Assembly: GCA_910588975.1 (NCBI GenBank)
Contig: CAJUSE010000003.1
Location: 37,173 to 101,172 of the forward strand
Direction: 5' to 3'
Source: an uncultured Oscillospiraceae bacterium
GTDB taxonomy: Bacteria > Bacillota > Clostridia > Oscillospirales > Oscillospiraceae
Length of the DNA stretch: 64,000 nt
Under the pieces are notes generated by a model. It had not been told where the DNA came from. It was given only the letters and a program-made list of their open reading frames with translations, and did not search any database. Position numbers and translations under genes: made by a program. Shown here one piece after another: positions 52,028-61,077 of this stretch; positions within the stretch are counted from its first letter, which is position 1, and each line of letters starts with the position of its first letter.

Positions 52028-53014
52028 TTACCCCTCGTAGCCGTTGGGGTGGCTCTGGTGCCAGGCCCAGGCATCGGCGATGATCTCCTCCAGCCCCCGC
52101 TTGGGGACCCAGCCCAGGACCTCCTTGGCCTTCCTGTTGGAGGCGATGAGGGTGGGGGGATCTCCCGGACGGCGGGGCTTCATGGCGGCGGGGATCTCCT
52201 TCCCCGTGACCCGCCGGGCGGTCTCCACGATCTCCTTCACGCTGTACCCATCGCCGCTACCCAGGTTGAAGGGGCCGCTCTCCCCTCCCCTGTCCAGGTA
52301 CTCCAGGGCCAGCAGGTGGGCCTCCACCAGGTCCCGGACGTGGATATAGTCCCGGACGCAGGTACCATCGGGGGTGGGATAGTCGTCGCCGAACAGCTCC
52401 AGGGACTTCTTGCCCAGGGCGGCGGCCAGCACGTTGGGGATCAAATGGGTCTCGGGGTGGTGGTCCTCCCCGATGCCCACGTCGGCGTTGGAGCCGGCGG
52501 CGTTGAAGTACCGCAGGGCGGCGTACTTGATGCCGTAGGCCCCGTCGCACCACCTGAGCAGCCCCTCGATGGCCAGCTTACTGGCCCCGTAGGGATTGAT
52601 GGGGTCGGTGCGGTCGGTCTCCTCAATGGGCTGTTTTTCAGGCTCGCCATAGGTGGCAGCGGTGGATGAAAAGACGATCTTCTTCACATTGTGGTTTTTC
52701 ATGGCGGTGAGCATACTCACCGCACCGCCCACGTTGTTTTCATAGTACTTCAGGGGGTTACCCACGCTCTCCCCCACCAGGGAGAAGGCGGCAAAGTTGA
52801 TGACACCGTCAATGGGGAACTCGGTAAAGACCCGGTCCAGGAAGGCCTGGTCCTTCACATCTCCCACCCGCAGCTTGGCAGGGGCCTTCACCGCCTGCCA
52901 GTGGCCGGTGCAGAGATTGTCCACCACCACCACCTCATAGCCCCGCTCCAGCAGCAGGGCCACCATGTGGGAGCCGATATAGCCGGCGCCGCCGGCCACA
53001 AGAATGGTTTTCAT
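52028..53014 (-). CDS. galE: UDP-glucose 4-epimerase
   Basis: 328 residues. NAD loop GGAGYIG (8-14), catalytic Ser/Thr near 117-119 (FSSTAATYG), Tyr142 and Lys146 (PYGASK). Interconverts UDP-galactose and UDP-glucose. Follows galT by 46 bases; AAGGAGG precedes the start. Confidence 0.97.
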   Translation of the reverse strand: MKTILVAGGAGYIGSHMVALLLERGYEVVVVDNLCTGHWQAVKAPAKLRVGDVKDQAFLDRVFTEFPIDGVINFAAFSLVGESVGNPLKYYENNVGGAVSMLTAMKNHNVKKIVFSSTAATYGEPEKQPIEETDRTDPINPYGASKLAIEGLLRWCDGAYGIKYAALRYFNAAGSNADVGIGEDHHPETHLIPNVLAAALGKKSLELFGDDYPTPDGTCVRDYIHVRDLVEAHLLALEYLDRGGESGPFNLGSGDGYSVKEIVETARRVTGKEIPAAMKPRRPGDPPTLIASNRKAKEVLGWVPKRGLEEIIADAWAWHQSHPNGYEG

Positions 53015-53060
53015 GCATTTTCCTCCTTATTGACCTTTTGGGTACAGGGCTATGCTGCCC

Positions 53061-54551
53061 TTATTTCACGCTTTCGATAAACCGCAGGAAGGCCGCCTGG
53101 CCCTCCCCGGTCCGCTTGTAGACCCCGGCGTGCTCCAGCACCTGGGCAAAGACCTTGCCCACCTCCGCCCGAAGGATATCCATGGCGTTGTCGGCGGTGA
53201 AGGTGTACTGCCGCTGGAGCTGCCGTGCCCACTGGGCATGGACGGCAATGTCCGGGGCATCCAGGTCCCCCCCGGTGGCCAGGGCCTGCCCCAGGGCGGC
53301 CAGCTCCCCCTTCAGCCGGGCGGGGAGAACGGCCAGGCCCATGACCTCGATAAGGCCGATGTTCTCCTTTTTGATGTGGTGGAGCTCCTGATGGGGATGG
53401 TAAACACCCAGGGGATATTCCTCGGTGGTGAGGTTGTTGCGCAGCACCAGGTCCAGCTCGTAATCCTCCCCACGCCGCCGGGCGATGGGGGTGATGGTGT
53501 TGTGGGGCTCCCCTTCTGTCTCGGCAAAAATGAAAGCGCTCTCATCGGTGTAGCCCCGCCAGGCGGTCAGGATCCGATCGGCCAGCTCCACCAGCCGCTC
53601 CCGGTCTCCCCCGGTGAGCCGGATGACGCTCATGGGCCATTTGACGATGCCCGAGCGGATGTCCCCGAAGCCGGGGAAGGAGACCTCCCGCTCCACAGGG
53701 GCCTTGGCCATGGCGAACTCGTAGCGCCCCCCCTGGAAGTGGTCGTGGCTCAGGATGGAGCCCCCCACGATGGGCAGGTCGGCATTGGAGCCCACGAAGT
53801 AGTGGGGGAACTGGCGGACGAAGTCCAGCAGCTTGCCGAAACAGGAGCGGTCGATCCGCATGGGCAGGTGCTCTCTATTGAAGCAGATGCAGTGCTCGTT
53901 GTAGTAGACATAGGGGGAATACTGCAAAAACCAGGGGGTGCCGTTGATGGTGATGGGCACCACTCGGTGGTTGCCCCGGGCGGGGTGGTCCAGCCGGCCG
54001 GCGTATCCCTCATTTTCCACGCAGAGCTGGCACCTGGGATAGGAATTCTGGGGGGCGTTCCGGGCAGCGGCAATGGCCTTTGGGTCCTTTTCAGGCTTGG
54101 AGAGGTTGATGGTGATGTCCAGCTCCCCATACTCGGTGGGGGCGACCCACTTCATATCCCGGGCGATGCGGTAGCGGCGGATGTAGTCGGTGTCCTGGCT
54201 GAAGCGGTAGTACCAGTCGGTGGCCGACTCCGGGGAGAACTCCCGTCGGGCCTCGAAGTTACGCACCACCCAGCTGGGCCGGGGGGTGAGCACCGCCATG
54301 AGGGCGGTATCCAGCAGGTCCCGGCTGGCGGGGCCTGCCTCAATGCGGCCGGTCTCCACCGCCCAGTCCAGAATGTCTTTGAGGATGTTCTCCAGGGTGT
54401 CCACCCCCTCGGCTTCGGGGGCATCATAACGGTCCAGCCCCAGCACAGAGAGCAGACCGTTCCGGGCCCAGATCAGATCCTCCTCCCCCACCAGGCCCTT
54501 GGCCTGGGCGTAGGAGACCAGCTGGGCAATACGGATGTTGATATCCTGCAA
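53061..54551 (-). CDS. galT: UDP-glucose--hexose-1-phosphate uridylyltransferase, class II
   Basis: 496 residues, the longer Firmicutes-type GalT. Start is TTG at 54551 with AAGGAAGGTGAGC upstream. Conserved AQLVSYAQAKGLV, FNREHLPM, GSNADLPIVGGSILSHDHFQ and GVYHPHQELHHIKKENIGL, a signature of the class. Transfers UMP from UDP-glucose to galactose-1-phosphate. Between galK and galE. Confidence 0.97.
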   Translation of the reverse strand: MQDINIRIAQLVSYAQAKGLVGEEDLIWARNGLLSVLGLDRYDAPEAEGVDTLENILKDILDWAVETGRIEAGPASRDLLDTALMAVLTPRPSWVVRNFEARREFSPESATDWYYRFSQDTDYIRRYRIARDMKWVAPTEYGELDITINLSKPEKDPKAIAAARNAPQNSYPRCQLCVENEGYAGRLDHPARGNHRVVPITINGTPWFLQYSPYVYYNEHCICFNREHLPMRIDRSCFGKLLDFVRQFPHYFVGSNADLPIVGGSILSHDHFQGGRYEFAMAKAPVEREVSFPGFGDIRSGIVKWPMSVIRLTGGDRERLVELADRILTAWRGYTDESAFIFAETEGEPHNTITPIARRRGEDYELDLVLRNNLTTEEYPLGVYHPHQELHHIKKENIGLIEVMGLAVLPARLKGELAALGQALATGGDLDAPDIAVHAQWARQLQRQYTFTADNAMDILRAEVGKVFAQVLEHAGVYKRTGEGQAAFLRFIESVK

Positions 54552-54603
54552 CGCAGCTCACCTTCCTTGTCGGAAAATGCCCCTGTCCGGGGCGCAGGGG
54601 GCG

Positions 54604-55881
54604 TCAGGCCAGGCGTACACCACCCACCGGGCGGATGCGGAGGATGTGGCAGCTCCCCTCCCCCAATAGGGTCTCCATCCCGGCCTTGAACCCGGCCAGC
54701 TCCTCGTTGGGCACCCACGCCTGAATGGTCCCGGCAAAGCCGCCGCCGTGGACCCGGACCGCCCCTTTGTCCAAAAGGCGCTCGGCCTCGGCCAGGGCCA
54801 GGGGGATGGCCTGCTGCCGGGGATCCTGAACGGACCAGGTATTTTGCAAATGGAGGGCGGAGGACAACCCGGACTGTTCCACCAGGGCCAGGAAGAAGCC
54901 GAAGTCCCCGGCCTTGAGAGCCTGGGCCTCCTTCGCCGCCCGGCGGTCCTCCTCAAAGAAGTGCAGGGCCCGCAGCACCGCCCGGTCACCGCAGGTCTGC
55001 CGCAGGGCGGGGATGGCCGCCCGGAACTCCCCGAGGGGCACATCCCGCAGGACGGTCTTGCCAAAGTGGGCGGCCACCGCCCCCATCTCCCGGGGGATGG
55101 CGGCGTAGTCGTCGGTGAGGTCGCCATGGCTGGAGCGGGTGTCCACAATGCACAGGGCATAGCCCGAGCGGGAGAAATCGTACTCCACCCGCTCTACCAC
55201 AGGGTCGGACGGGTCGGCAAAGTCGATGGCCACCACCCCGCCCACCGAGGAGGCGGCCTGGTCCATGAGCCCGCAGGGCTTGCCGAAGAACACATTCTCG
55301 GCGTACTGGCCGATCTGGGCGATCTCCACCGCCGAGCATTTGCCGTCAAAGTAGAGCTCGTTAAAGATGGTGCCCATGAGCACCTCAAAGGCCGCCGAGG
55401 AGCTCAGGCCGCTGCCCCCAGGGACGGTGGAGGTCATGTAGATATCCAGCCCGGCCCCGCTCAAGTCACAGCCCCGCTGGACCAGACCGGCGGCCACCCC
55501 CCGGATGAGGGCGGGAGAGGTATTCTCCTCCCCGGCCTGGGGGGTGAGCCGGGCCAGGTCCACCTCCATAAGGGGGTAGCCCTCAGACTGGAGCCGGACA
55601 ATGCCGCTCCGGTTTGCAGTCACGGCGCAGAGGATGTCCATATCCACTGCCCCCGCCAGAACATGGCCGTGCTGGTGGTCGGTGTGGTTACCGCCGATCT
55701 CGGTGCGGCCAGGGGCGCTGAACAGGCTCTCGGCCGGGCCGCCGAAACTCTCCCGGAAGCCGGAGAGCACCCTCTCCACCCTGTGCTGGCTGTCTGAAAG
55801 GGCATCGGGACCATACAGGCGCTTCAACGTCTCATCCAGCCGGCCCTGGGCCAGCTGCAGTTCCAGGCTCTCCTTTTCCAT
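54604..55881 (-). CDS. galK: Galactokinase
   Basis: 425 residues. GHMP kinase: galactose signature GRTEIGGNHTDHQHG (59-72 region), ATP motif VPGGSGLSSSAAFEV, and C-terminal GGGFAGTIQAWV. Phosphorylates galactose at C1. First gene of galK-galT-galE, diverging from mglBAC. AAAGGAGG upstream. Confidence 0.97.
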   Translation of the reverse strand: MEKESLELQLAQGRLDETLKRLYGPDALSDSQHRVERVLSGFRESFGGPAESLFSAPGRTEIGGNHTDHQHGHVLAGAVDMDILCAVTANRSGIVRLQSEGYPLMEVDLARLTPQAGEENTSPALIRGVAAGLVQRGCDLSGAGLDIYMTSTVPGGSGLSSSAAFEVLMGTIFNELYFDGKCSAVEIAQIGQYAENVFFGKPCGLMDQAASSVGGVVAIDFADPSDPVVERVEYDFSRSGYALCIVDTRSSHGDLTDDYAAIPREMGAVAAHFGKTVLRDVPLGEFRAAIPALRQTCGDRAVLRALHFFEEDRRAAKEAQALKAGDFGFFLALVEQSGLSSALHLQNTWSVQDPRQQAIPLALAEAERLLDKGAVRVHGGGFAGTIQAWVPNEELAGFKAGMETLLGEGSCHILRIRPVGGVRLA

Positions 55882-56187
55882 AGGGGGACCTCCTTTTTGC
55901 TTTTACTTCCTGCTTCTAACAATATCACATTCTCTCCCCATTTACCATATCCAACTGCCACTTTTCCATAGTTTTTTGCTGCACTTTGATATTTGGCCCG
56001 TCCGTCGCACTACTCTCCCACCAGCTTGGCACAGGCCCCTATCTCCCAGCGCCCGACAGAAGTCGAAACAGTGAAAGCATACAAAAAATCTCTCATTTTT
56101 TGTCTAATTCAACCAAATTCTATTCGGTATATGGGGCTTTACACGGAAATCTTTCCAAATTTTAAGGCTTAAAAAATGAAAAATCTG
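55882..56187. other. Divergent gal/mgl control region
   Basis: About 300 bases without a gene. I could not assign a galK promoter with confidence. Confidence 0.5.
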
Positions 56188-56219
56188 TTGCAAAGTCAGT
56201 TGGCCTATGCTATCATAGG
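56188..56219 (+). promoter_or_regulatory. mglB promoter with overlapping palindrome
   Basis: TTGCAA (56188-56193), 17 bases, TATCAT (56211-56216). CCTATG-CTAT-CATAGG (56204-56219) covers the -10, a good place for a repressor. Confidence 0.6.
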
Positions 56220-56289
56220 GTTGCGATGTACATATTGTATAAATTCGCAGGGTTCGACAATATTTTTTTGTGGAAAGAGGAGACACGAA

Positions 56290-57306
56290 ATGAAAAAGCG
56301 CATTCTGGCACTTCTGATGGCCGGGGCCATGGCCCTGGGTCTGGCCGCCTGCAGCAACGGCGGCGATGACAAGACCGGTGATGACGTTACGACCTACAAG
56401 GTCGGCGTGGCCATCTACGAGTACAACGACAACTTCATGACCCTGTACCGCAACGAGATCGACCGCTACTTCAAGGAGAAGGAGACCGACAAGGTCAAGT
56501 ACGAGGTCACCTTCCAGGACGGCAAGAGCGACCCCGCCACCCAGACCAACCAGATCGATACCTTCATCACCCAGCAGATGGACGTCATCATCTGCAACCT
56601 GGTGCAGACCTCCACTGCCGAGGCCGTCATCGACAAGATCGTGGCCGCCAACATCCCCCTGGTGCTCATCAACCGTGAGCCTCTGGGCGAGACCGACGAG
56701 AGCTATCCCGGCATCGTGGATAACCCCAAGGTCTGCTATGTGGGCGCTGATGCCCGTCAGTCCGGCACCTATCAGGGCGAGATCGTGGCAGCTCTGGACA
56801 ACAAGGGCGATATGAACGGCGACGGCGTGGTCAAGTACGTCATGGTGGTGGGCGACCCTGAGAACCCCGACGCCCAGTACCGTACCGAGTACTCCATCAA
56901 GGCCCTCACCGACGCCGGCATCAAGACCGAGTGCCTGGTGGAGAACATCGGCAACTGGCAGACCGACAAGGGCCAGGAGATCACCAACTCCGCTCTGACC
57001 CAGCACGGCTCCGAGATCGACGTGGTCTTCTGCAACAACGACGGCATGGCCCTGGGCGCCGCTGCCGCCATCAAGGCCAACAACCGCACCGTGGGCCAGG
57101 ACATCCTCCTGCTGGGCGTGGACGCCCTGGACGACTGCGTGGAGATGGTCAAGAACGGCGAGATGACCGGCACCGTCCTCAACGACCACATCGGCCAGTC
57201 CCACAAGGCCGTTGACGTGGCCATCGAGCTGCTGGAGGGCAAGGACATCCAGAACTACTACTGGGTGGACTATGTGAAGGTGGACGCCAACTACGTCAAC
57301 AAGTAA
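56290..57306 (+). CDS. mglB: Galactose/glucose-binding lipoprotein
   Basis: 338 residues from the ATG at 56290 (AGAGGAG upstream). Lipoprotein signal with lipobox LAAC (MKKRILALLMAGAMALGLAA, Cys21). Periplasmic-binding-protein type I fold; AIYEYNDNFMTLYRNEI matches the sugar-stacking start of MglB, and LLLGVDALDD is near the hinge. Feeds MglA/MglC. A strong hairpin follows the gene. Confidence 0.93.
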   Translation: MKKRILALLMAGAMALGLAACSNGGDDKTGDDVTTYKVGVAIYEYNDNFMTLYRNEIDRYFKEKETDKVKYEVTFQDGKSDPATQTNQIDTFITQQMDVIICNLVQTSTAEAVIDKIVAANIPLVLINREPLGETDESYPGIVDNPKVCYVGADARQSGTYQGEIVAALDNKGDMNGDGVVKYVMVVGDPENPDAQYRTEYSIKALTDAGIKTECLVENIGNWQTDKGQEITNSALTQHGSEIDVVFCNNDGMALGAAAAIKANNRTVGQDILLLGVDALDDCVEMVKNGEMTGTVLNDHIGQSHKAVDVAIELLEGKDIQNYYWVDYVKVDANYVNK

Positions 57307-57327
57307 TTAAACCCTGTGAAACGGATA

Positions 57328-57353
57328 CGGGCGGGCTGGCATCAGCCCGCCCG
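57328..57353 (+). repeat. Intercistronic hairpin mglB-mglA
   Basis: CGGGCGGGCTG / CAGCCCGCCCG, loop GCAT, no T-run. Likely stabilises mglB mRNA so that binding protein exceeds the other subunits. Confidence 0.65.
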
Positions 57354-57530
57354 TTCCGAACAAGCAGGGCCTTTGACACCCGCCGCCGAGCGGAGCTTGA
57401 CCCGCCAAGGCAGGCGGGCAGGCGCTCTGCCCGCTTACATACCAGAATAGGTTTGAGCAGAGGCCGGACCACACCGGGCTCTGTTGAGACCTTATCTGGT
57501 CTATATCCCGAGAAAGAGGAGGTCGAAACC

Positions 57531-59030
57531 ATGCCAGAGTATCGTCTGGAAATGCGGGACATTTGCAAATCCTTCCCCGGCGTCAAGGCGCTGGACCACG
57601 CCCAGCTCAAGCTGCGGCCGGGCACCGTCCACGCCCTCATGGGCGAGAACGGCGCCGGAAAATCCACCCTGATGAAGTGTATGTTCGGCATCTACCACAT
57701 GGACGAGGGCGAGGTCATCTACGAGGGGGACAAGGTCCAGATCCGTGGCCCGCTGGACGCCCTGAACCGGGGCATCGCCATGGTCCATCAGGAGCTTCAG
57801 CCCATCCCCGAGCGCAGCATTGGCGAGAACATCTACCTGGGCCGTTACCCCCTCAAGGGCGGCTTTTTCGTGGATCACGAGAAGATGTATGCCGACGCCG
57901 CCCGGGTACTGGAGGACGTCCACCTGGACTTTGACCCCCGGGCTAAGCTGGGCACTCTCAGCGTCAGCCAGATGCAGCTGGTGGAGATCGCCAAGGCGGT
58001 CAGCGCCGACTGTAAGGTGCTCATTCTGGACGAGCCCACCTCCTCCCTCACCGCCGCCGAGGTGGAGGCCCTGTTCACTATCGTCAACGAGCTGCGGGAG
58101 AAGGGAGTCTCCATCGTCTACATCTCCCACAAGATGGACGAGATCCTCCGCATCTCCGACGAGGTCACCATCATGCGGGACGGCCAGTACATCGGCACCT
58201 GGGAGGCCAAGGAGCTGACCACCGACTTCATCATCACCAAGATGGTGGGCCGGGAGCTTTCCAACCTCTACCCGCCCCGGGAGAATGTCCCCGGCGAGGT
58301 GGTCTTTGAGGTGGAGGACTTCACCTCCATCAACCCCCGCAGCTTCCGCCATGTGAATTTTAACGTCCGCAAGGGGGAGATCTTGGGGGTGGCCGGCCTG
58401 GTGGGCGCCCAGCGCACCGAGCTGATGGAGGGTCTCTTCGGCCTGCGCAGCCACACCAGCGGCACCATCACCTACAAGGGAAAGACCCTGAACATCAAGC
58501 GGCCCAAGGACGCCATCGACTCGGGCATTGCCATGCTCACCGAGGACCGCCGGGCCACCGGCATTCTGGGTGTGCTCTCCATCGCCGACAATATCTCCAT
58601 CGCCTCCCTCAACCAATACCTTGTGGGCGGCATCATGCTGGACAACAAGAAAATTGAGCAGCTGGTCCAGGACAATGTGGCCAAAATGTCCATCAAGGCC
58701 CCCTCCTCCAAGACCCTCATCCAGTCCCTGTCCGGCGGCAACCAGCAGAAGGTGCTCATCGGCCGGTGGCTGGCCAACGACCCCGATGTGCTCATTCTGG
58801 ACGAGCCCACCCGGGGCATTGACGTGGGTGCCAAGTACGAGATCTACTGCCTCATCGCCGAACTGGCCGCCCAGGGCAAGAGCATTATCATGATCTCCTC
58901 GGAGATGGCCGAGCTCATCGGTATGTCTGACCGGGTCATGGTCATGTGCGACGGCCGGGTCACCGGCTTCATTGACGGCAAGGACGCCGATCAGGAAAAC
59001 ATCATGGCTCTGGCCACCCAATTTGAGTAA
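57531..59030 (+). CDS. mglA: Sugar ABC transporter ATP-binding protein
   Basis: 499 residues from the ATG at 57531 (GAGGAGG upstream). Two fused nucleotide-binding domains: Walker A GENGAGKST in the first, degenerate P-loop GLVGAQRTEL in the second; Walker B LILDEPTSSL and LILDEPTRGID; signature LSGGNQQKVLIGRW. Cytoplasmic ATPase pair of the galactose importer. Preceded by 224 bases with two hairpins. Confidence 0.95.
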   Translation: MPEYRLEMRDICKSFPGVKALDHAQLKLRPGTVHALMGENGAGKSTLMKCMFGIYHMDEGEVIYEGDKVQIRGPLDALNRGIAMVHQELQPIPERSIGENIYLGRYPLKGGFFVDHEKMYADAARVLEDVHLDFDPRAKLGTLSVSQMQLVEIAKAVSADCKVLILDEPTSSLTAAEVEALFTIVNELREKGVSIVYISHKMDEILRISDEVTIMRDGQYIGTWEAKELTTDFIITKMVGRELSNLYPPRENVPGEVVFEVEDFTSINPRSFRHVNFNVRKGEILGVAGLVGAQRTELMEGLFGLRSHTSGTITYKGKTLNIKRPKDAIDSGIAMLTEDRRATGILGVLSIADNISIASLNQYLVGGIMLDNKKIEQLVQDNVAKMSIKAPSSKTLIQSLSGGNQQKVLIGRWLANDPDVLILDEPTRGIDVGAKYEIYCLIAELAAQGKSIIMISSEMAELIGMSDRVMVMCDGRVTGFIDGKDADQENIMALATQFE

Positions 59031-59044
59031 GGAGGACGCTGAAG

Positions 59045-60085
59045 ATGAGTAAAGAAATCAATACCTTGGAAAAAAAGAGCCTGTTCGCCGGCTTTTGGAA
59101 CTACTTCAAGGGCAACCCCATTGTGGTCATGCTGACCGTCGTGTGTCTATTTGTGGGCTTCACCAGAGAAAACTTCTTCTCCTGGAACAACTTTAACAAC
59201 CTGGCGGGCAATACCGCCATCCGTTTCCTCATCGCCCTGGGGGTGTCCGGGTGTCTCATCACCAAGGGCACCGACCTGTCCGCCGGCCGCCAGGTGGGTC
59301 TGGCCACCTGTCTCACCGGCGCTTTGATCCAGCGCTCTGACGCCATTGGCAAGCTCTTCCCCGACCTGCCCGAGATAAATATGTTCGTGGTGCTGGGCAT
59401 CGTGCTCATTGTCGGCGCCGCCATCGGCATCATCAACGGCCTCATTATCTCCATCCTCAACGTGCCCCCCTTCATTGCCACCCTGGGCACCCAGACCATC
59501 ATCTACGGCTCGGCCCTGATCTTCACCAACGCCCAGCCCGTGGGCAGCTTCCAGAGAGCCTACTCCAAGTTTGTCAACGGCGCCTTCTTTAAGAGCTCCG
59601 AGGCCGGTGGGTTCCCCGGCATCTCCTACCTGCTCATCATTGCCGTCATCGTGGGCATCTTCTTCTGGTTCCTCTACAACAAGACCCGCCACGGCAAGTA
59701 TATGTACGCCATCGGCGGCAACGAGAACGCCGCCGAGGTCTCCGGCGTCAACACCAAAAAGAGCAAGATGCTCATCTATATGACCGCCGGCATCATGTAC
59801 GCCTTGGCCGGCTACCTGCTGGCCGGTAAAGCCGGCGGCGCCAACGCAGGTCTTGGCACCGGCTATGAGCTGGAGGCCATCGCCGGCTGTACCATTGGCG
59901 GCGTGTCCACCACCGGCGGCATCGGCACTGTGGGCGGCATCCTGGTGGGCGTGCTGGTCTTTGAGCTTTTGAAGATCGTCCTCCAGTTCCTCAATGTGGA
60001 CCCCAACCTCAATTACATCGTTCAGGGCCTGGTCATTGTGGTGGCTGTCGCTCTGGACATCCGCAAAAACCTGGCCAAGAAGTAA
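59045..60085 (+). CDS. mglC: Sugar ABC transporter permease
   Basis: 346 residues, about 9-10 transmembrane helices of the MglC/RbsC family, with GLIISILNVPPFIATLGTQT, AIGGNENAAEVSGVN and LEAIAGCTIGGVSTTGGIGT. Fourteen bases after mglA, with AAGGAGG. Confidence 0.95.
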   Translation: MSKEINTLEKKSLFAGFWNYFKGNPIVVMLTVVCLFVGFTRENFFSWNNFNNLAGNTAIRFLIALGVSGCLITKGTDLSAGRQVGLATCLTGALIQRSDAIGKLFPDLPEINMFVVLGIVLIVGAAIGIINGLIISILNVPPFIATLGTQTIIYGSALIFTNAQPVGSFQRAYSKFVNGAFFKSSEAGGFPGISYLLIIAVIVGIFFWFLYNKTRHGKYMYAIGGNENAAEVSGVNTKKSKMLIYMTAGIMYALAGYLLAGKAGGANAGLGTGYELEAIAGCTIGGVSTTGGIGTVGGILVGVLVFELLKIVLQFLNVDPNLNYIVQGLVIVVAVALDIRKNLAKK

Positions 60086-60101
60086 ACCTGCCCCGCCAAG
60101 C

Positions 60102-60139
60102 AAAAAGGGAGACCGCACGCTGTGTGGTCTCCCTTTTTT
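60102..60139 (+). terminator. Terminator after mglC
   Basis: AAAAAGGGAGACC..CAC / GTGGTCTCCCTTTTTT. Confidence 0.88.
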
Positions 60140-60198
60140 ATACTGTTCCCGACAGAGTGTTCAGGCCCGGCCCTGTTTTTATGGCCCCAGGCGGGGCA

Positions 60199-61077
60199 TT
60201 ATGCCCCCTCCGGGGGGCTCCAGTGGGAGAGCTCCTCCCCCTCCACCAGCAGGGTCACGGGCAGCCGCTCCAGCTCCCACAGGGTCTGGGCGATGGCCTG
60301 CTCTCCCATAGAACGGCCCTGGGCGGCAGGCTCTTTGAAGGCCCCGGAGAGATTTACCTCCCAGCCCTCTTCGCTCCGGCGCAGGTCCAGCAGCCGGGCC
60401 CCCTCGCCGCCGACCCGCTCCAGTCCAGCCCCTTCAGGCCCTGCCAGCAGTGCCTGAAGGACGGCAGTGGCCCAGTCGTCACCGATGGCCAGGGTCAGGT
60501 CCCGCTCCTCCCGGGCAAGACCCTCCCTGCCCGGGAACCACAGCAGGGCGGCCACCCGGCCCATGGGCTTGCCGCCGTTGTCCAGCAGCAGGTCCGACTG
60601 GGAGAGCACCGTCTCCCGAAAGGGCCGGGGGCGGCCCTCCACCGTCAAAGACACCGCCTCCACCTCAGGCAGCTGGCAGAAGGTGAGGACGATGCAGGCA
60701 TCGGCCAGGGACTGCTCCATGCCGCTCAGGCCGCCATAGTGCTCGGACAGGTCCAGATGGAGCACGCCCTCCCCATCCAGATCCCATTTACGAAAACGGG
60801 TCCCGGCAGGCAGGGGCGAGGTCCAGTCCGGGGTCTGGGGGCCGGCCTCCAACGCCGCCATGAGCAGGGGGATCTCTTTGACCACATGGGGGGACAGATG
60901 GCCCGCCGAGTCAGGATCCAAAGTGCGGTACTCGGCCTCCAGAGCCGCCCCATCGGGGCCGTTCTGCCCCGCCGGCCAGTAGAGGGCCAGCTTCCCCTCT
61001 CCCGGGCCATACCCCCCGGTGCAGCCGGAGAACAGGGCGGTCAGGGCCAGAGAGAGGGCCAGCATACGTTTTTTCAT
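60199..61077 (-). CDS. GerMN-domain lipoprotein
   Basis: 292 residues from the ATG at 61077 (GGGGGGAGCG upstream). Lipoprotein signal MKKRMLALSLALTALFSGC (Cys19). Two GerMN-type units: WDLDGEGVLHLDLSEHYGGL with EQSLADACIVLTFCQLPEV, and EGWEVNLSGAFKEP with GEQAIAQTLWELERLPVTLL. Overlaps the histidine kinase stop by four bases. GerM acts in Bacillus sporulation; here it may sense or serve the two-component system. Confidence 0.88.
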   Translation of the reverse strand: MKKRMLALSLALTALFSGCTGGYGPGEGKLALYWPAGQNGPDGAALEAEYRTLDPDSAGHLSPHVVKEIPLLMAALEAGPQTPDWTSPLPAGTRFRKWDLDGEGVLHLDLSEHYGGLSGMEQSLADACIVLTFCQLPEVEAVSLTVEGRPRPFRETVLSQSDLLLDNGGKPMGRVAALLWFPGREGLAREERDLTLAIGDDWATAVLQALLAGPEGAGLERVGGEGARLLDLRRSEEGWEVNLSGAFKEPAAQGRSMGEQAIAQTLWELERLPVTLLVEGEELSHWSPPEGA

